Notes under the pieces: generated by a model | Told to the model about the DNA's origin: nothing | What the model saw: the letters and a program-made list of their open reading frames with translations, nothing else | Database searches by the model: none | Part shown: positions 36,236 to 48,031 of the stretch, in pieces | How the letters are laid out: each line of letters begins with the position of its first letter | How positions within the stretch are numbered: position 1 is the first letter of the stretch | Assembly (NCBI GenBank): GCA_963682055.1 | Contig: OY821747.1 | Span: forward strand, 33,354,126 to 33,418,125 | DNA from: Primula veris | Lineage: Eukaryota; Streptophyta; Magnoliopsida; Ericales; Primulaceae | Reading direction: 5' to 3' | Length of the DNA stretch: 64,000 bases | Translations under genes and position numbers: made by a program

Positions 36236-36497
36236 AGTGAGTCCTTATATTGGTTAGATTGTTTACGACATTATCATAGGTAGAATACTGGAATTAAGGA
36301 AATGAGAACTTGTTTAAGAGGACCTCTATGGATCATCCAGAAGATTGTGTAGATTTACTTCATGAAGACATCAATATGTTGGCAAGCTTTATATTCTCAT
36401 TTTATCTCTTATACCTTTTTCTTGTTTACAATTGCAACGGGTACACAACTAAATATATGCTGAACAAGTGCCCAAAGCAACTAAGTTTTGTATAAGT

Positions 36498-37193
36498 TGT
36501 TGGTTAACTATATATGAGTTGACACTCTCAATTGCAACTGAATATGGCGGAAATATTGTGTGAAGATTCATAAAAGATATTTTGTTACTCAAATTCATGT
36601 TGATCAAGATGTTACAATTTGAAGTTTATTCAGAATGAAGGAAATATAATTTTTTAATTATCGAGTCAAAAATTTTGAAGACAAGGAAAGAGATTATGGT
36701 GGGAAGATCTTGAAGGTAAGGAAAGAAAATTTGGGAAATCTTTCCTATTTGATCAATTTAGGATTTTTGTAAATGCTATATATAAAAGCTATTAGCATTT
36801 GATATTTTGTGTGTTCACAATGTAGATTTTCTAATTATATATATCAAACTCTCGTTGTAAACGAGAGATATAAAACGAGAGAGATCATAATGGGATGTCA
36901 TTGATAGGTTGATAGTTCTTAGGAGCAATAATACGATAGACAAATATTAGTGGGTGAGTGATTGAGTATTATAAGTCTAAAGTCAATTATTGTAGGGTTA
37001 AAAAATATCAATAAACACTGGGTGAGTGCTCCGGAGATATAGACTTGATGAATTCGAACTCCGTGATCACACGTCTCGTGTTTAACGTTTTATTTATTAA
37101 CTTCGCCACAAACTTTCAGTTGTAACTGAAAACATTTCAGTTGTAACTGATACTTCGTAATAGCACTCGGAACTTTGGATTAACGTTATTTCA
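36498..37193 (+). mobile_element. Solo LTR of a copia family (copy A)
   Basis: Starts TGTTGGTTAACTATATATG and ends GTTATTTCA. Related in length and content to the LTR at 52523-53230, which is followed by a primer-binding site. It contains the palindromic CAGTTGTAACTG motif twice near its 3' end and CAATTGCAACTGA near its 5' end. No internal region follows, so it is a solo LTR. A clean 5-bp target duplication is not visible. Confidence 0.65.
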
Positions 37194-37673
37194 AAAAGTT
37201 TCACCTATCAAACAATATTCATAAAAAGTGTTACTTTCAGACCATTATTTACACAAGGTTCACTTTAGTTGATTGTATATGCAGTTATTGTTTATATATT
37301 TTCCACAGTGTATTCACTTTACACCATTATGTATGTAATTTTTATGATTGTGTATCCAATTTACACAATTGCATATGAAGAGTGACACTTATTCAGGAAT
37401 ATAGTTTCTGGGAATATACTTTGAACATTGACATTTATTTAGATGATATTTTTGAGAATATAGTTTAAAAAATAACACTTATTTTACATTTCCTTACATA
37501 TCAATTTGGGCAAAAGCCCATTTTCTCTTTTCCCGTACTTCTGTGCCAGAGAAGCGCACAAAAACCAGACGCATGCGCAACCCTACCATAGCGTCCTGCA
37601 CCTCCCTCACTATTAAAGTCACCATTTAACTTTCTGCGCCTCTGCCAGCATGTAACGTGCTTGGCCACCGTTA
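37194..37673. other. 5' flank of copia A, no gene
   Basis: It contains a few GATTGTGTATGC-like units (37269-37375) resembling the 17.7-kb minisatellite. The last ~50 bp before the insertion (CTGCCAGCATGTAACGTGC and GGCCACCGTTA) has a relative without an insertion at 49958-50000. Confidence 0.5.
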
Positions 37674-40600
37674 TGTTGAAAAATAAACTTAATTCGACAT
37701 TAAAGTTGAGACTCCACATTGAACAGTTTTTTGAGCTTAATTAAAGAGTGAAGTTGAAGTGGAAAACGTTGCTCAATTTAGGTGTATACCTATCAAATTA
37801 AAGGTCTTTAAGTCTATATTTTAATGGTGAAGGTTTCAAGTCGTTTGGAGTTCCCTATAATAAGTTATGAATGTTTTAGTAATAGAAGGTCAGAATTAAG
37901 TGTATCTAGAATTTCAAGAGTCTATTTTATAGTCTATAAATTGATGTAGAACTTTGTAAAGATTACAACAAAAAAAAGAAGAAGAAAGCATAATAAGAGA
38001 TTGTGTTTTTCGTGTACTCACCTCCTCTAAATAAGAAATACCCACATCTTATCAAATTGGTATCAGACCCTTGGGATGAATTCTGGGAGTACATCGTTGG
38101 GGCTGATGCCGCTGCCACGGCTTACCAAGTTAAACTATGACAATTGGAGTATTCAAATGCGTGCGTTGCTCGGTGCACAAGATGTGTGGGAATTAGTCAA
38201 AAACGGCTATACGGAACCGGAAGTTACCGGTAACATAGCAGCATACCAGTTAAAGGCGGTGAAAGAGACGCGTATGAAAGACAAGACTGGTCTCTATCTC
38301 TTATTCCAAGCGGTGGATGAGTCAGGTTTTGAGAAGATTGCTGGTGCAACCACGTCGTTGGAGGCTTGGGATACTTTGCAAAAGGTATTCAAAGGCGCTG
38401 ACCGAGTTAAACAAGTACGACTTCAAACACTTCGAGGCGAATTGGAGGCCATGAAAATGAAGGAGTTAGAAGGAATATCTGAATACATCACATGTGTGCA
38501 AACAGTGGTGAATCAACTTAAACGCAATGGAGAGATCCTAACTGATGCAAGAGTTGTGGAGAAGATTTTGCGGTCATTGACCAAAAATTTTGAGAATGTT
38601 GTTTGCGCAATTGAGGAGTCGAAAAATTTGGAAGAGATGACCATCGATGATCTCGCTGGTTCACTTGAGGCGCATGAACAACAAAAGAAGAAGAAGAAAA
38701 AAAAGAGTCACTTGAGGAAGCGCTACAAGACAAGGTATCTATTAAAGATGAAAAGATACTCTACGCTCAAAACTTTTGAGGTAGAGGTCGCGGGCGTGGA
38801 GGTCGCGAAAATGGTCGCGGTGGTGGAGGCCGAAGTCAAGGAAGATACTATGAGGAAAAGGGGCAGTCAAGCCAACAAAATTGGCGAGATAGATGACGTG
38901 GTCGTGGGAGAAGCGGCCGATCAAATTACTCGAATGTCGAGTGTTATAAGTGTGGTAAGTATGGTCACTATGCGAAGGATTGCAACTCCGAAAAGTGTTA
39001 CAATTGTGGCAAGGTCGGGCATTATGCAAAATGTTGCTATCTCGAGAAGAAAGTAGACGAGAACACAAACCTTATCACGGAGGATGAGAGGAAAGATGGG
39101 GTTCTTATGATGGCATACAATGATACCAATCCCGACAACGACACAGTGTGGTACCTCGATACTGGAGAAAGCAACCACATGTGCGGACACAAACACCTAT
39201 TCAAGGAGATGCGAGATGTTGAAGATGGACATGTATCATTCGGTGATGCATCAAAGATTCAAGTAAAGGGCCGAGGTAAAATATATTTTTATCAAAAAGA
39301 TGGTAAAGAAGGGTCGATCGAGGATGTCTACTATGTGCCCGATCTGAAAAGTAACATCCTCAGTATGGGACAACTCGTGGAGAAGGGTTACTCGGTATTC
39401 ATGAAAGATCTAGTACTACAATTGAAAAACAACCAAGGGCGCTTGGTAGCACGAGTCGAAATGGCCAAAAATCGCATGTACAAGCTCAACTTGCAATACA
39501 TACGAGAAAAGTGTTTACAACTCGACATGGAGGACAAATCAGTATTGTGGCATCTAAGATACAATCACCTCCATTATGGTGGGCTAAAGGAGTTGGCCAA
39601 GAAGGACATGGTTCATGGATTACCAAACATAGACTACACCACCAAGTTTTGCGAAGGATGTTTGCTCGGCAAGCATGCAAGGAGCTCGTTTCCGAAGAAG
39701 GCAGAATATCGAGTGAAAGAAATTATCGAGCTGGTACACACCGACATATGCGGACCGATCACACCAAAGTCATTTAGTGAGAAGAGGTACTTCATCACTT
39801 TTATTGACGATTACACAAGAAAAACGTGGGTATATTTTTTGAAAGAAAAATATGAGGCATTCGAGGTGTTCAAGAAATTCAAGGTGTTGGTTTAGAAGAC
39901 GACCGTGTCTTATATCAAGGCTTTATGGTCAGATAGAGGTGGTGAGTACATGCCAACAAATTTCATGAATTATTGCGAGGAACAAGGGATAAAGAGATTC
40001 GTAACCGCACCTTACTCACCTCAACAAAATGGTGTGTCCGAGAGAAAGAATCATACAATTCTCGACATGGTTCGGTCAATGTTGAGAAGTAAAGACATGC
40101 CGAAGGATTTCTGGGTGGAAGCGGTTCAATGTGCCGTGTATGTGCAAAACCGATGTCCACATGCGAGATTGGAAGACCAAACACCACAAGAAGCTTGGAG
40201 TAGACAGAAACCGACTGTATCGCATTTCAAAGTATTCGGTAGTGTGGCATATGCACATGTACCAAATCAAAAAAGGACCAAACTAGATGATAAGAGTAAG
40301 AAATACGTGTTTATCGGGTATGATGAGAAGACGAAAGCTTTCAAGCTATTCGACCCAATTGAAAATAAGGTGGTTGTAAGCTGAGATGTGCAAGTGAATG
40401 AAGAAAGTGCATGGGACTGGAACAATCAAAAAGAGGTGATGCAAAAGGAAGAAAAGGAAGAAAAAGAAGAATCAACAACCGCTACACCGATGATAACACC
40501 GAAAATTACTCAAACATCTGATTATGAAGAAGGGCCGAGACAACCAAGGATGCGAAGCATACAAGATTTGTACGACTCGACAAGTGAGGTACATTTAATT

Positions 40601-41452
40601 TGTCTTTTGGCGGATGCCGAAACAATTACGTTTGAAGAAGCGGTACGAGATAAAGAATGGCAAGCTGCGATGGATGAAGAGATAAAGGCTATCGAAAGAA
40701 ATAATACTTGGGATTTGGTGGATTTGCCGAAAGGATGTCGGGTGATAGGAGTAAAATGGGTATATAAGAAAAAGATGAATGCCCAAGGGGAGATTGGAAG
40801 ATACAAGGCATGACTGGTTGTGAAGGGCTATAGACAAAAGGCGGGGATCGACTATGAAGAAGTTTTTGCCCTGGTTGCGAGATTGGAAACAATTCGACTT
40901 CTAATTGCTCAAGCAGCTCATGTGAAGGAAGGAACGGTGAAAATGGTTCATGTGGCAAGTCGTGATCAAGTTGCAGATATTTTCACGAAACCGCTACTGA
41001 CACTGCTGCTCGAGAACTACAAGAAGATACTTGGGATGAAGGATAGAAGAGAATTAAATTTAAGGAGGGATGTTAAAAAATAAACTTAATTCGACATTAA
41101 AGTTGAGACTCCACATTGAACAGTTTTTTTGAGGTTAATTAAAGAGTGAAGTTGAAGGGGAAAACGTTACTCAATTTAGGTGTATGACTTATTAAATTAA
41201 AGGTCTTTAAGTCTAGATTTTAATGGTGAAGGTTTCAAGTCGTTTGGAGTTTCCTATAATAAGTTATGAATGTTTTAGTAACAGAAGGTTAGAATTATGT
41301 GTATCTAGAATTTCAAGAGTCTATTTTATAGTCTATAAATTTATGTAGAACTTTGTAAAGATTACAAAAAAAAAAAAGAAGCATAATAAGAGATTGTGTT
41401 TGTCGTATACTCGTCTCCTCTAAATAAGAAATACCCACATCTTATCACGTTA
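37669..41452 (+). mobile_element. Ty1/copia LTR retrotransposon, copy A, internally deleted
   Basis: 5' LTR 37674-38054, 3' LTR 41071-41447, both TGTT...CTTATCA, with CGTTA target duplications at 37669-37673 and 41448-41452. The primer-binding site after the 5' LTR reads ATTGGTATCAGACCC, mutated from the GAGC end seen in copy B. A purine tract AAGGAGGGA precedes the 3' LTR. Compared with copy B, about 1.09 kb covering the reverse transcriptase core and most of RNase H is missing at 40928. It inserted once into the locus and was then duplicated with its flanks, since copy B has the same target duplication. Confidence 0.95.
38076..41083 (+). pseudogene. copia A gag-pol remnant
   Basis: Gag from 38076. 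A longer A-run near 38698 shifts the frame relative to copy B. Two CCHC knuckles follow (about 38943-39048); the second has Cys where copy B has Asp (AKCC). The protease keeps WYLDTGESNHM at 39150. The integrase zinc region and D-D-E core are at 39530-40080, broken by TAG near 39894. Further stops lie at 40382 (TGA) and 40813 (TGA). Reverse transcriptase begins at ~40650 and is truncated by the deletion at 40928, leaving only the last part of the RNase H end. It cannot make active enzyme. Confidence 0.93.
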
Positions 41453-43441
41453 AACATACTTTAACATATGCATCTTTTTGACATTTACCCTTAAAAATTC
41501 AGAGTTGCACGGGAGGGATAGAGAGAGAGAGATGATTTTGGTGGGTCTTTATTCTGAAATTGTATGTGCTGAATATTATTGGGCAATAGGGATTTGTAAA
41601 TTCTTCCTTTTGGTTTCCCATCAATTCATTTATTAAAATTCATTTCATTTTGTACTGTTGGATATGATTTTAGAAATTTCTCAAAGGTTTATGGGTTTTT
41701 TACATACTTTCTGTCTATTGATGTATATTATGATTAAATAACAAACTATGAACATTTATATTTATATTTTATTAACTTATTTATTTACCATATAGAAGTA
41801 ACAGTAGTTCATGGATAAATATGGCAGATTCCTTTCCTTGTTTGTTTGATTTTCAGTGTTCAATCAAGTAGGTTACATATCTTTTTGGTTAATTGATTTG
41901 ATTTAAATCAATGGTTAATATGAAATCATCTTACGGTAAGAAATTGCAGGTTTAGTACTCCACCCCGTAGGAAAACAGTAGTCCTCCTCCCCGTTCTCAA
42001 ATAAATTTTCAAGATAAGTGATAAATTAAATGACTAATAATAATTGGAATATTTTGACATGTAAAAATTGTACCGTGTATCAAATCTGGTACATCGCTTA
42101 ATCGTTGATGGCAGTTTTTGTTTGCCTCCTCCGTCACATCCTCTTCATCTTCATCCACATCTTTGATATCTTTGTTCGATTCAGGTCTTTATATTCTTAC
42201 TAAAATCGACTCCGTTTATAAATATGACATTTTCATTTATAGGTGGGTAGAAAAAAAAGAAACAATATATGAGACCATATCAAATGCAAAAGAAAAATGA
42301 GTAAGCATGCGTATGAGTCTCAAATATATACTATCACTAAAGATGCGCCGCCACAGTTTAAAAAGAGATATTTTTACGACTACGAGAAGGGATGCCAAAT
42401 TTAGGGTTGGCCACTAGTTGTATATTACAACAATACCCTCAACAAAGTAATTGTTATGAAATTATAAAATTCAGACGTAGTCGTTCATATACAATATTCA
42501 CTTTAGTTGAAAAACTAATATATCCTTCAGGAATCACATTAAAGAATTGCGTAAGTAGAAATATCATTTGATTTTAAGCATGTTGTAGATTAGATGAAAA
42601 GTATTTGAAAGTAGATATGAGATAAGACTTTTTAGCATAATACTGCATACAATAAATTGAGAAGTCCAAATGGAAAACAAATAGAAATCTTAGGCACATT
42701 TTGCCTAAGTACGGGAAATGTTTCTTATGCCCGGTTCCATCCAGCGGTGTTAAGACTTTCACCTCGACAAATGTACTTTGCTCAAAGCATGCCAGGTAGC
42801 CTGCCTATTGAGTTTCAGTTTAACTCAAGGGAGGAATTGATGGAAACTATTGTGTTATGTTTTGTGTACTTTGGTACGAAATATATCTTAAAAATGAACC
42901 AGCATTATAACAATGCGAATTATATTATAACAAATGTCAATTAAGCATGCTATAATATTTATATGTTTATAATTATATAAACTAATTTTACACATTCAGT
43001 TCTATACAAATAATATTAAATGAAAGAGCATGTACAAAAATATGTATTTAACTGTTGTTAGAACATACAAAGTAGATTATCAGCTGATGAGATATGGTTT
43101 GAACCTCTAATGAAATACACAAATCCCAGAAATCCAAAATGGAAAAAGGCTCTAGAAATCAGTTGAACTAACCGGTTAGACATAGCCAGTTATGTCAATC
43201 TGTTGTGAAACTGAAATTTCAAATTTTAAGTTTCAATAGGGTTTTTTATTTGTTTATATCCTACATATCTCAAACCTATATACATTCCTGAAATTAGTTT
43301 CGGGTAAAAGAAAAACATACGAGTTTTATCACAAAATTTAAAATAAATTTCGATACTTTATATGGTGAAACTATACATTTCTTTACTTGTTTTTGTATCA
43401 TTTTCCTTGATTTTTTTTTTCTTGAATCCGTTGTTTAGTAG
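41453..43441 (+). repeat. Segment F, 3' flank shared by both copia copies
   Basis: Near-identical to 62538-64000, except for about 540 bp (42720-43258) present only here. Diverged partial copies lie at 54454-54807 and, inverted, at 30103-30345. No gene is recognised, although a 95-codon frame at 42657-42944 looks coding in composition. Confidence 0.9.
42720..43258 (+). other. Segment present in copy A of F, absent from copy B
   Basis: Copy B runs straight from ACGGGAAAT (63804-63812) to the equivalent of 43259. The extra segment contains a stretch reading ARFHPAVLRLSPRQMY and GSLPIEFQFNSREEL that looks like real protein sequence, but I do not recognise the family. Whether copy A gained it or copy B lost it is unresolved. 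Confidence 0.6.
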
Positions 43442-43539
43442 CACAACGTTAATAAAAACTCTCGAAATTAAGATGATAAATTTTTTTAAAAAACCGCTAC
43501 CGGATATTTGAAAAAAACCTAGAGAGAGAAAGAGAGAGA

Positions 43540-46165
43540 CGTCTAGGGTGAATAACTCTAGCTGCCAACGATAGCATGTCCGGTCATCCTAATACCACCC
43601 CAGAGAGAGATAAACCCCCACCAAACATAAAAAAATGACCAGCTCATAACCCCAGATCCTACACCAAAAAAGACCTTTGCATCGTTAGTTGTTTCCCAAG
43701 TTTCAAAGAGTAAAATTAATCTAAAAGAGATCCAATCCTATAAAGGAGAGCCACTTATTCATTTCACTTCGGAAGATGTCAGAATTCTATTGGAACCTTT
43801 TAATTATACAGTGATTGGAAATTTTTTTCATGGTAAGCCGGAAATAAATATTATTAGAAATTTTTTCAGTACTTTCGATCTTAAAGTTGCGTATAATATT
43901 GGAGTTATTGATGTTAAGCAATATTATAATCCGCTGTTTTCAAGAAGATGATTTCTTGCGACGTTGGTTGATTTTTTCTTTGTATATCGAAGGTACATTA
44001 ACTTTTAAATGGACTTATGACTTTGATACGGAAAATGAATCAACAATCTGCCATGTTTGGTTGTCTGCCTAAATTGCCTTTACATCTATATAACACCTCT
44101 GGTATCTTCTCTATTGCTAGAGCTTTTGGAAAACTCTTAAAAGTGGATAATTCTACAGCCAGTCTTTCGAGACCAGGTCTAGCGCATAGATCTCAAAAAG
44201 CCTATTATAGAACGTGTCCGAATAGGTTACAATGATTCTAAAGGGTTTTAGCAATTTTGTGACTATGAGTATCTCCTCCATTATTGCAATTTTTGCTTCA
44301 AACAAGGTCATGAGGAAAAAAGTTGCATTTTTAAGGAAAAGAAAAAAGAACAACAACAAGAGGAAGTTTCCAATCAAAGAGAACAACCAAAGAAACAAAT
44401 TACAAATGCCAGCAACAAAATTAATGAACCAAAGGCCAACTTATACAGATATCAAGCAAAAAAGAAAAAGCCTCTCTCACATGGCAAGATTAATAACCAA
44501 AATGCAGCCAAGGAGTTCTCGGAAGGAACAAAACCACCTGTTACGGAAAAAAAGGAAAATTCACCAAAAGTCACAGAAATTGATCATCAGGATAAAGAGA
44601 AGCAAGTAGAGAATGGGGAGGAAAAGGAAAATATCAGCGTTATGAGTACTAAGGATTGGGTAAATAAGACTTTTGTTAATAATGAGAAAGAGAAAGATGG
44701 GGATACCTTTGAGAAGCCTGTTGAACTGGAATTCGATCAAGTAACAAGAGAATCTGAAATCCAAAATGACGAAAACGTTATCAGCGAGACAAATATTACA
44801 GAAGAAACTGATGCCGTTGAAGAGAACAACAAAGAGAGCAAGAAATTTAGCTCCTGTAATCGAAGAACAAGAAAGAAAAAGTTTATGGGATTTTTTGAAT
44901 AATATCTACACTCAAGACCCTTGTATTATTGGTGGAGATTTTTATACTGCCTCGGAAGAAAAAGATAAAATTGGTGGGATGAAAATCGATATTAATTCAG
45001 CTAAGGAGTACCTGGATTGTCTGGATGCCATTGATCTTCAAGAGCTCACTTATGTGGGATCTAGATACACATGGTGGAACAAAAGAGGTTAAGATCAAAA
45101 AATAATGGAAAGAATTGATAAAGTCTGCATTAATAACTCTTTTGATGAATTATTTCAAAAGGTTACACTTAAACAGCTTAGTAAAAGAACCTCAGATCAT
45201 TCTCCTTTGCTTATATCTCTCAAATCTTGGTTGGATAACAAACCTAGGAGGTTTATTTTTCAGAAATTTTGGGCCTTTCATAAAGATTTTGATAAGCTTG
45301 TTGTTGATAATTGGAGGCCTTTTAAGCAAGAAAATGCTATTTTCTCTTTATGCAATAATCTAAAGATGATGAAAAAAGTGTTGCAAGAGTGGAACAAAGT
45401 AACCTTTGGAGATATTTTCCAAAGTTGTATTGATGCCGAAGATGATGTGCAAAAGTGTAAGGCTACGTTTGAAGATGATCCCTCTCCATAAAATAGAGCT
45501 ATCCTGCAAAAAGGCTATGGTGAGTTAAATTATAAACATAAAATTGAAGAGTAATTTTGGAGGCAAAAGGCAAATATCAAGTGGGCAATTGAAGGTGAAA
45601 CAAACTCTAAATATTTTCATGTTGTGGTTAAGCGCAAAGAAAAAGAGAACTGTTCACAGTACTAAGCACTCTAATGGTAAATTGGTAATATTCTGACTGA
45701 AGTTGAGGATATTAGAATGAAGCCACTAATTATTTTGAATCTATTTTTACACCTCCTGATCAAAATTATGGGAATTTTAATAGCATTTATGTTCTTCCTA
45801 AAATTATTAGTGAAGAAAATAACTTGCTAATGGACTCTAATCCTACTTTAGAAAAAGTTAAAGAGGCTATTTGCGGTTTGGATAAAAATAGCTCACCTAG
45901 TCAAGATGGTTGTTATAATGGTCATTTCTTCACCAAGTGTTGGCATATTATTAAAGAGGACATTCATCAAGATATGTTGCAGTTTTTTGCAGGTGATGAG
46001 TTACCAAAGATAATGACAACTACCCTTATTGCACTAATTCCAAAGATTAAGAAACCAATGTCTTTTGCTGACTACATGCCTGTTAATCTTAGTAATTTTT
46101 GTAATAAAATTATTTCCAAAATTTTGGCCACAAGATTAGCTACTCTCTTTGGCTCTGTTTGTTTT
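43540..46165 (+). mobile_element. Truncated LINE (non-LTR retrotransposon) remnant
   Basis: An ORF1-like part has a DUF4283 domain (about 43680-44190, ending FKWTYDFD, CHVWL, LPLHLYN, IARAFGKLLKVD). A CCHC knuckle CNFCFKQGHEEKSC at ~44285-44326 and a charged tail follow. Near 44885 this passes directly into the later part of an endonuclease domain (IIGGDFYTASEEKD, YTWWNKRG, SDHSPLL). The endonuclease N-terminus has therefore been lost by an internal deletion. Reverse transcriptase starts near 45830 (LIPKIKKPMSFADY, NKIISKILATRL) and stops at ~46160. Stops (for example near 45091) and frameshifts are frequent. No 3' end or poly-A tail was found. Confidence 0.85.
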
Positions 46166-46384
46166 AAGAAAAAAAATAGCATGGGAAAATATTTTCCCGG
46201 GAAAAAGATGTTATGGTTGATTGGTTGATAAAAAAAAATAAGAAACTAAGGAAAATATTTTCCAAGGGAAAACAAGGGAAATTGTATCACCCAAAAAATG
46301 GACGAAAAACATTTTCCTTCGTGAGGGAAAACATAAAGTTTTCACGAAATTATATATTTTATCATTTTTATCTCGGTTTTTTGC
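46166..46384. other. Short inserted sequence with GGGAAAATATTTTCCC motifs
   Basis: It follows the LINE breakpoint. It has a palindromic GGGAAAATATTTTCCC near 46182 and further TTTTCC/GGAAAA alternations to 46340. It may be the edge of a small non-autonomous element that truncated the LINE. No target duplication was found. Confidence 0.35.
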
Positions 46385-46940
46385 TTTTTAATAAAAAAAA
46401 TTATGGGTGTTTAATAAATTAGTTTTATTAACTTTTCAAAAGTTAGATTTCGCAAAAAACCTCAAAATCTAAGAAGTTATGAATTCGGAGACTTATTTTA
46501 ACTTTTACACATAAAAACTTAAAATTTTCTAATTAAATTATTTTTTATATTTCCATGTCATCAATAAGTTAAAAAAAATGACTTATTAACAAAAACAAGT
46601 TATAAATCATTTAAAGGTAAAAAAGAAGAAGCTATAAGTGACTTATTTTAAACAATTTTTTCGTCATTGTTTTTTAAAAGCTGCTTATTTGGTTTTTTAA
46701 TAAAAAAAAAGTTATGGGTGTTAACTTTTCAAAAGTTACCTTCTGCGAAAATAGGTCAAAATCATATAACTTAGGAACTCCGGGACCCTTTAGCTTTTAC
46801 ACATAAAAATTACAAACGTTAAATTTTTCCAATTATTTTGTACATTTACAAATCACCAATAAGTTAAATAAGTGAAAAATAACTTATTGAAAAGAAGAAG
46901 TTATAAGTCATTTATTGTGGTAAAAATAACTATAAGCGCA
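46385..46940 (+). repeat. Two tandem ~290-bp repeats
   Basis: Both units carry TTTTTAATAAAAAAA, TTATGGGTGTT, AACTTTTCAAAAGTTA, AGCTTTTACACATAAAAA-like and CACCAATAAGTTAA-like segments, then GACTTATT and AAGTTATAAGTCATTTA-like ends. They are diverged and noncoding. Confidence 0.7.
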
Positions 46941-48031
46941 TGGAACTGTCAAAGTTTACCCCAACAGGAGATATCTCAACAACTGTTATGGAGAAAGAAA
47001 ACCCAAAGTGGCTGATTTTATTTATTTCTTATTAGAATTAACCTACTGAGAACACCATTATATAAACCTAGTGAGCTGAACAAATTCCCTAATATATGCT
47101 AATAATATCTCTTTGATACTCGTTATCAGAACAGGGTTATATCGTCTCATCATTAATTCTTCATTTCCTAAACATATATGTCATTTGCCCTCGCTGCTTG
47201 GATTTTTACATTAAGTTACCGACAATTTTAGTTTACCTTTTGAACAATTTATAGTCCAGCCTTGACATACAAAAGCACAGCTTTGGGAGCAACAGTGGGA
47301 CAAATTATTCTAAGTATCACATTCTTACCCCGAGTTATTTTGTCTCGAGTAACCATTAATGTTGGGATTTGTAGGAGACTATTCGTTTGTTGTTGAAGGC
47401 TTATGTCTTATCTACTCTTGTCGGATAATCCTGCAAATTGGATATAACTAGTAAATTGATCTTGCTTTGAAGTTTGAACAGTAACCAATAATAAAAGGAA
47501 AAAAAAAAAAGAGGAGAACATTCTAACAGTATAATTCTTGGGACAAATCAATTTCACAGATCGATATTTTCCTTTGTTTAAAATGCTGAAAACATATTTC
47601 CAAAAAGCAAGAGACTAAGGGTCGAAATATAAACCTTTTTTGCTACCTCAGATTCCAGCAAACCAGAAGACAATGCAACGGAACTGTTGGATCCCGGATC
47701 AACATCTTTCCTCATTCTTTTTCAACTTTGTACAAATCAAACATGGATAAATTAAGTGAGAAACTGGAATTTTAAAATTCTAGATATCTCCTGCAAAAAA
47801 AGAATGTCAAATCGGAATTACTCACCTCACTCTTTCCTCAGGATTTTGATGTACTACCTGCTTAGAAGATAAACAAATAACGGTCTTGTTTGCATATCAT
47901 GGTCTCGATTGGTTGATTCTCTATGTACAGAGTATAGTTATTTGCACCTTATAGGTAACCTTTACGAGTATTATAGCCTATAGCATGAGTAAAGAACCTT
48001 TGAAACAAGTTCACATTCTCGTACTCGTGTA
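46941..48031. other. Intergenic, nothing recognised
   Basis: No supportable gene or transposon. A very short open frame on the minus strand near 47647-47715 was considered and rejected. Confidence 0.4.

Larger units (their letters stand above)
34766..36497. repeat. Foldback 1A: inverted pair of DUF295 F-box C-terminal pseudogenes
   Basis: Left arm about 34766-35564, right arm about 35669-36497, loop ~100 nt with further partial pairing. The arms look roughly 85% identical by eye. Each arm, read outward from the loop, encodes a DUF295/KIB1-4-type F-box C-terminal region: LTFFVSLLSAQVKVYV and NNIYFTDVCF on the minus strand (35086-35397), LTFFVSPLSAQARVYV and NNVYFTDVCF on the plus strand (35998-36110). 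Both are broken by stops and frameshifts. Transcription through it would give a long hairpin RNA. It is duplicated at 54808-56518. Confidence 0.85.

Noticed and set aside
47647..47715. Possible first exon on the minus strand (MRKDVDPGSNSSVALSSG followed by a GTAGC donor-like site)
   Set aside because: It has reasonable composition, but no downstream exon was found and the family is not recognised.
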